A stretch of 43,827 nucleotides of DNA from a virus. A program made the translations under genes and the position numbers. Below, piece after piece: positions 40,296 through 43,827 of the stretch (position 1 is its first letter; each line of letters opens with the position of its first letter). The DNA lies in IMG/VR virus record IMGVR_UViG_3300017598_001824, positions 1 to 43,827 of that record; one strand, written 5' to 3'. Below the pieces are notes generated by a model. The model had not been told where the DNA came from. It saw only the letters and a list, made by a program, of their open reading frames with translations, and searched no databases.

Positions 40296-41527
40296 GCTAC
40301 CATCCCCGCGCATTCTGGAAGCTTCCACGTTTCCCTGTTCTGCGATCCCCATTCGTTAGCCATTCCCAGCACTTTTTTCTCATCGTTCTCAAGACTGAGC
40401 TTCATGGCAATCACGTTATCCGTAAGAGGCAAAGAGTTCTTTCTCTCAAGATGACAGCACAGGTTGACAACTCTATCCTTCTTCAGCTGGAGTATATACC
40501 CGTCTTTCTGGATAATGTACTCATGCTTCTTCCCCTTTACGTAGAGATTACCTGTCTTCTTGTATACGTCTAAATCTTCACCTCCTATCATCATACCTAA
40601 AAGCTCCTGTGCCTTCTCCTCAGCCTTCTCTCTCTTCTTCAGGACTTCTGGGGTAGGAGGAATAGGACGAGGAGTATCAGGCTCATCATAGCAAACAAAC
40701 TCGTTCATCAAGCCTTCGTTTCTTATCCCATAATACCGTCCCGGTTCCATTGCAGGACGACGACGAGGAGGAGGTACAGGCTGGCCACGGTAAGGGTTAA
40801 CGTTGTTATCGGCAGACCCCGGATACATCGCAGCATGTCGCACCAGATTCCTTCTCTGTTGCTCTTCTAAATACCTCCACTGCTGCTCCAGTCTCATTCT
40901 TTCATGGTGAGAAGGTGGAGTAGTATATGTTGCAGCATTCATCTCCTCCCCTACCTCTACACCTTCCGGCACCGCTTCTGGTGGGACTGCTTGTGGCAAC
41001 GGATACATCTGAGTTGCTCTCTCCATATCCCTCTCAAGTCGCCGCATAGTCTCCTGAAGACTGGCTTGCTGCTGTACTTGTTCCTGCGCCTGCATTGCTT
41101 CTTGAGCGGACCGTGGCTGCGTGCGTTGCAAATCATTCTCTTGAAGGATAGCTCTTGCTACATCGCCTTCCATTTGACTCTGAGCCCTCTCCATGTTTTC
41201 TCTTCGTCTCCTGTCCTCAGCTTCTACCACTCTTGGATCCATCGATAGCCGGTCTATCCCGTAATAGTACCCCAGATGATCCATCGAGCGTACCGGGATG
41301 ATCTGCCCGGGGTTGGCTATCTGTACCATTGTTCCGGGAGCGATGCAGCCCGTAGAATCGTTCAGATAATATGCAGCGTTTGAGTCTGTTGTCCCCTCAT
41401 CAGTACCCATACTATAATATGTTGCCGTAGGAGAGGAGCTGGTTGTGCAGGAAGCGGAACTAGATGCAGACGCTGAGTAGCTAGTACCATCCCTCAACCA
41501 AGCATAACTATCTGGTGGTGTGGCCAT
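40292..41527 (-). CDS. Uncharacterised phage protein with a C-terminal conserved-type domain
   Basis: 411 residues from ATG 41527, with AGGAGG 8 bases upstream; a longer frame to 41632 would overlap the preceding gene. The N-terminus (1-80) is Ser/Thr/Ala-rich. The middle (about 100-290) is charged, Gln-rich and helical. The C-terminal 95 residues (about 310-405) contain LYVKGKKHEYIIQKDGYIL, NLCCHLERKNSLPLTDNV and MKLSLENDEKKVLGMANEW. This pattern recurs in environmental phage proteins and may be a small metal-binding fold (adjacent Cys, His). It is the largest gene of the minus cluster. A structural or a nucleic-acid role is possible. Confidence 0.5.
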   Translation of the reverse strand: MATPPDSYAWLRDGTSYSASASSSASCTTSSSPTATYYSMGTDEGTTDSNAAYYLNDSTGCIAPGTMVQIANPGQIIPVRSMDHLGYYYGIDRLSMDPRVVEAEDRRRRENMERAQSQMEGDVARAILQENDLQRTQPRSAQEAMQAQEQVQQQASLQETMRRLERDMERATQMYPLPQAVPPEAVPEGVEVGEEMNAATYTTPPSHHERMRLEQQWRYLEEQQRRNLVRHAAMYPGSADNNVNPYRGQPVPPPRRRPAMEPGRYYGIRNEGLMNEFVCYDEPDTPRPIPPTPEVLKKREKAEEKAQELLGMMIGGEDLDVYKKTGNLYVKGKKHEYIIQKDGYILQLKKDRVVNLCCHLERKNSLPLTDNVIAMKLSLENDEKKVLGMANEWGSQNRETWKLPECAGMVA

Positions 41528-41531
41528 CTGC

Positions 41532-41786
41532 CTACCCTCCTGCGATACGGGGAACGAGAATGATATGCCCCGCGTTCGGATTAAATCTTTTAAGCTCCTT
41601 GTCAGCTTTTTTACCATCTTTGCCAAGCTCATAAGCTTTCATCCCATCAATTTTTAGGTTTGTTTTGAACATCTCCTCTGCTGCTTTTACCTCTTCCTCA
41701 TTCTCTGGATCCCACTCGATCCGACTATCTCCCTCTTCGTCCAGCTTGCTGATCATACCTTTACCGTATACTTTTAACTCTCCCAT
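41532..41786 (-). CDS. Small uncharacterised phage protein
   Basis: 84 residues. The block SRIEWDPENEEEVKAAEEMF followed by GKKADKELKRFNPNAGHIILVPRIAGG looks like a recurrent small phage family of unknown function. GGAGATGAG precedes the ATG. It ends 4 bases before the next start in the cluster. Confidence 0.5.
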   Translation of the reverse strand: MGELKVYGKGMISKLDEEGDSRIEWDPENEEEVKAAEEMFKTNLKIDGMKAYELGKDGKKADKELKRFNPNAGHIILVPRIAGG

Positions 41787-41801
41787 CTCTCATCTCCTTA
41801 A

Positions 41802-42035
41802 TTAGTTTTTAATAACGCCCTTCCTCTCTAGCATCGCCTTGTTCTGTTCGGTTGTAAACTGATCCCAGCCTACCTTGTTTCGGATCTCTTCGCCCTCGAT
41901 GAAATCTACCTTGTTAACATGATCAGCAAGAGCTTCACGATATTGTTCTTCAGTTTCTCCCTCGTTGAGCTGCCGGAACTTGTGTACCTCAGCAGCCATC
42001 TCAAGACTCCTCATATCTGGAAAACTCATTGGCAC
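41802..42035 (-). CDS. Small uncharacterised helical protein
   Basis: 77 residues from GTG 42035, chosen because AGGAGG lies 8 bases upstream; ATG 42029 is six bases further on. Helical and acidic (GETEEQYREALADHV). No family assigned. Confidence 0.45.
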   Translation of the reverse strand: MPMSFPDMRSLEMAAEVHKFRQLNEGETEEQYREALADHVNKVDFIEGEEIRNKVGWDQFTTEQNKAMLERKGVIKN

Positions 42036-42052
42036 GGGTATCACCTCCTCTC

Positions 42053-42886
42053 TTAAAGTTCTCTCTTAAATGGCAGCTCTTTACATGTAAACCCAGCTGC
42101 CCCTTTATGTCCACCACCTCCATGTTTCTTGCAAATCTCTGACACGTCAATCTTTGTGGAGTACATGCTGACGGTATACTGCTCGCCATCATAGATGTAG
42201 GCTATACACGCCTCTATATCTGACCGAGCCATCACAGCCCCGAACGCTTTAGATCCAAACCCATACACGTTTAGCGCATAACAGTAATGTCCCTCAAAGT
42301 TTACGCTATATCCGTTGCTACTCCGCATATCTCCACAATAGTTATCCCGGTATATAATACAGTGTTTCCCATATTTAGAGATCTCATCTACACGGTCAGG
42401 GTTTTTAAATAACCATGGCCAGAGGGTAGACTCAGGACTTGTATCTTCCAGCTTCAATCCTTCATAAAACTGAAAGCACTCTGGCTTAAACTTAAGAGCC
42501 CACTTGTCATAGTCCCCGATCAGCTCAACAGCCCGTGGTAGCTTTTCGTCCGGAAACAGAAACTTCCACGTCAGCTCACAAGCTGCATCTCGCGAGTCCC
42601 TGATCCCGGGCAACGTTTCTGAATACTGATACTCAAACGCTGTCTTGTGATGATCGATCCAGACAACATAGCTTGTCCTTTTTAACACCTCTTCCATCAC
42701 GTGTGGCTTAAACGAGAAGTCTACGATATAGACAAGCTCATCTTTCCCTATGGCTTCCACATTTATCTCATCCTTATAGTCTACCTCAACGTACTCTCGT
42801 GGATCTGATGGATTACTCCCGAAAAACAGCTCCACGATTGCTGCCGAACATCTGCCATCTGCATCGTTATGGTGGTAAATCTTCAT
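42053..42886 (-). CDS. DHH-family phosphoesterase
   Basis: 277 residues. It has the DHH motifs in order: IYHHNDADG (H5, H6, D8, D10), VDFS near 55-58 (D56), and IDHHK at 77-81. The DHHA1-type glycine-rich motif GGGGHKGAAGF lies at 256-266. These residues bind two manganese ions and the phosphate of the substrate. Relatives include RecJ, the nanoRNase/pAp phosphatase NrnA and cyclic dinucleotide phosphodiesterases. The length is shorter than RecJ and close to NrnA. AGGGGAGGGAG precedes the ATG. The substrate is not readable: short RNA, pAp or a cyclic nucleotide all fit. Confidence 0.85.
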   Translation of the reverse strand: MKIYHHNDADGRCSAAIVELFFGSNPSDPREYVEVDYKDEINVEAIGKDELVYIVDFSFKPHVMEEVLKRTSYVVWIDHHKTAFEYQYSETLPGIRDSRDAACELTWKFLFPDEKLPRAVELIGDYDKWALKFKPECFQFYEGLKLEDTSPESTLWPWLFKNPDRVDEISKYGKHCIIYRDNYCGDMRSSNGYSVNFEGHYCYALNVYGFGSKAFGAVMARSDIEACIAYIYDGEQYTVSMYSTKIDVSEICKKHGGGGHKGAAGFTCKELPFKREL

Positions 42887-42898
42887 ACTCCCTCCCCT

Positions 42899-43081
42899 CT
42901 AAAGTTGTCGCGTGCTAACTTTCCCACACCTCTTACAGTATGTTGTAGCATAATCCTTGAACCCTGCTATCCCATTCTTAACCTGAAGCGGTGTAGGTTT
43001 GATCCCCTGTTCTGCTGCACACGTCCAGTCGTGATCTCCTAGTATGTTACATAAGAACCATCCCCATACCTTCCCTACCAT
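42899..43081 (-). CDS. Small zinc-binding protein, DUF1660-like
   Basis: 60 residues. Cys in FLCNILGDHDW and a terminal YCKRCGK knuckle, with a His between, resemble the small DUF1660-type prophage proteins with a treble-clef-like site. It overlaps the preceding TM gene by 7 bases. Function unknown. Confidence 0.5.
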   Translation of the reverse strand: MVGKVWGWFLCNILGDHDWTCAAEQGIKPTPLQVKNGIAGFKDYATTYCKRCGKVSTRQL

Positions 43082-43425
43082 CCTATCATCTCCCCTGTAC
43101 TCACTCCTTGCTCACCTAGCCACTCTTTATACTCATCTCCCCACCAGCTCTCTCTCCTTATTTCCTGTCTCTCTAGCTCATTTGGCGGAGCCCACAAGTA
43201 CCGACCTGACCTATATACTTGTATATAGCCCTGATAGGTACCTGACCGGCTGTCCCATCCGGAGTAAGACGTGACATCTGCCTCACTGCTTGAGCTCCAG
43301 CTATTGTCCCATACCGTCATCTCTTCCCAGCTCAAAGCTGGATAAGTATAGAACACAAGGATCCCTATCAATATTAGCACTAACCCTATCAGTATTTTAA
43401 TCCTAGCTTTAGTCCCCTTGTCCAT
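43075..43425 (-). CDS. Single-TM protein with Ser/Trp-rich ectodomain
   Basis: 116 residues from the second ATG (43425), which has GGAGG 6 bases upstream; the ATG just before it (43428) is only 3 bases from the site. A short basic start (DKGTKARIK) is followed by a clear TM segment (about 10-30, ILIGLVLILIGILVFY). The remainder is rich in Trp, Tyr, Ser and Gly (WDNSWSSSS, SGTYQGYIQVYRSGRY). Positive-inside topology places the C-terminus outside. It could change the surface of the infected cell, but no family is known. Confidence 0.55.
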   Translation of the reverse strand: MDKGTKARIKILIGLVLILIGILVFYTYPALSWEEMTVWDNSWSSSSEADVTSYSGWDSRSGTYQGYIQVYRSGRYLWAPPNELERQEIRRESWWGDEYKEWLGEQGVSTGEMIGW

Positions 43426-43621
43426 CATTCACCTCCTCACCTATTAGCCCGTTCGGGGCATTATACCTCTTGCTCAGCTCCTGCCATACCCACGGGAACG
43501 CTTCTTTGAGTAGCTTAAGATTTACGTCATCCGCCTGTCTCATTGCTGCCATAAGGACAGCATAAAATGGGTACTCGTTCTTACATATCTCTCTTGATTG
43601 CCTATAGTCATATAAGCTCAT
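43409..43621 (-). CDS. Small phage protein of recurrent type
   Basis: 70 residues. YDYRQSREICKNEYPFYAVL, MAAMRQADDVNLKLL and FPWVWQELSKRYNAPNG form a pattern that recurs in small unassigned phage proteins. It is helical with an aromatic core. Its ATG overlaps the preceding stop. No function can be given. Confidence 0.55.
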   Translation of the reverse strand: MSLYDYRQSREICKNEYPFYAVLMAAMRQADDVNLKLLKEAFPWVWQELSKRYNAPNGLIGEEVNDGQGD

Positions 43622-43827
43622 TACTCTTCTCCTCGTGTAACCGCTACAATAGGTTTCTTAACTGGCTCGTTCATATCAATTACCATCACCCTCTCTCCTG
43701 TCTGACTGTCCTCTACGTAGACCTTGTGCTTTTTTGAGAGCTCCCACAGCTCTTCCGGGATGTGTATGATTGCTCCCGCTCCGGACTCAAGCCCTTTCTC
43801 GTTTGTTTTGACGATGATCGTTCCCAT
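43621..43827 (-). CDS. Small beta protein at the window edge
   Basis: 68 residues. The ATG is the last codon in the window (43825-43827), so an upstream start cannot be excluded. TIIVKTNEKGLESGAGAIIH and a Glu/Lys-rich remainder give a small beta-rich protein without motif. It is the first gene of the minus-strand cluster as seen here; its promoter lies outside the window. Confidence 0.5.
   Translation of the reverse strand: MGTIIVKTNEKGLESGAGAIIHIPEELWELSKKHKVYVEDSQTGERVMVIDMNEPVKKPIVAVTRGEE

Noticed and set aside
40904-41248. Plus-strand frame of 114 residues opposite the largest minus-strand accessory gene.
   Set aside because: Its Ser/Leu/His-rich composition is the reverse reading of a Gln/Glu-rich protein, and the minus-strand gene has a proper start and overlaps.
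1-43827. Searched by eye for tRNA genes, integrase, transposase, attachment sites and replication origins.
   Set aside because: None was recognisable; intergenic gaps are short and hold only hairpins, promoter and ribosome binding sites.

Overview
The window is a contiguous piece of a tailed double-stranded DNA phage (Caudoviricetes), with a short-tailed or podovirus-like look. It carries the late structural half of the genome on the plus strand (1-38943) and a cluster of small, mostly uncharacterised genes on the minus strand (38965-43827). The two blocks converge on a hairpin at 38926-38958. Genes are tightly packed, with many ATGA or TAATG stop/start overlaps and strong AGGAGG-type ribosome binding sites, and a perfect sigma70-type promoter sits at 27480-27508, so the host is a bacterium. 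No integrase, tRNA, CRISPR array or insertion sequence was seen. No stretch over 300 bases lacks a gene; the longest gaps (about 105-125 bases) hold hairpins and terminators.

Layout. 1-3302 is the head module: the end of a gene that by position is probably the portal, an intrinsic terminator, a scaffold-like protein, a small linker gene, the HK97-type major capsid protein and a cement/decoration-like protein. 3302-5789 holds a glycosyltransferase-methyltransferase fusion, a zinc-ribbon protein and a beta-helix protein. 5903-16091 is the connector, tail and fibre module: a SU10-type adaptor, a 1510-residue hub/nozzle-like protein, a coiled-coil protein, a fibronectin III plus lectin-like fibre and a carbohydrate-binding-like protein. 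16118-21592 is a sugar-modification island: two methyltransferase genes (one fused to a glycosyltransferase-like domain), a ParB-like protein, a GT9-like glycosyltransferase and a double glycosyltransferase. Directly downstream, 21716-27468 holds two exceptional serine-rich proteins. One has 499 consecutive codons of almost pure Ser/Ile. The other has beta-sandwich domains joined by three Ser/Ile linkers.

27480-32286 starts with its own promoter and a YkgJ-type CxxCxxCC protein. It continues with a probable internal virion protein, an amidase endolysin, TM/lipoprotein-like lysis candidates, an exported fibronectin III protein, a tandem pair of paralogues and a coiled-coil protein. 32290-38238 is a 1982-residue ejection-type protein with an LPD38-like C-terminal region. 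Three small genes follow, the last of which (41 residues) looks like a capsid N-arm fused to a polybasic tail. The minus cluster includes a DHH-family phosphoesterase, several small zinc-binding proteins and small phage families without known function.

The best candidate for an undescribed system is the pairing of the glycosyltransferase/methyltransferase island with the serine-rich tail proteins. It resembles bacterial serine-rich-repeat adhesin loci, in which dedicated glycosyltransferases decorate poly-Ser stalks. This is inference from gene order and composition, not demonstrated.
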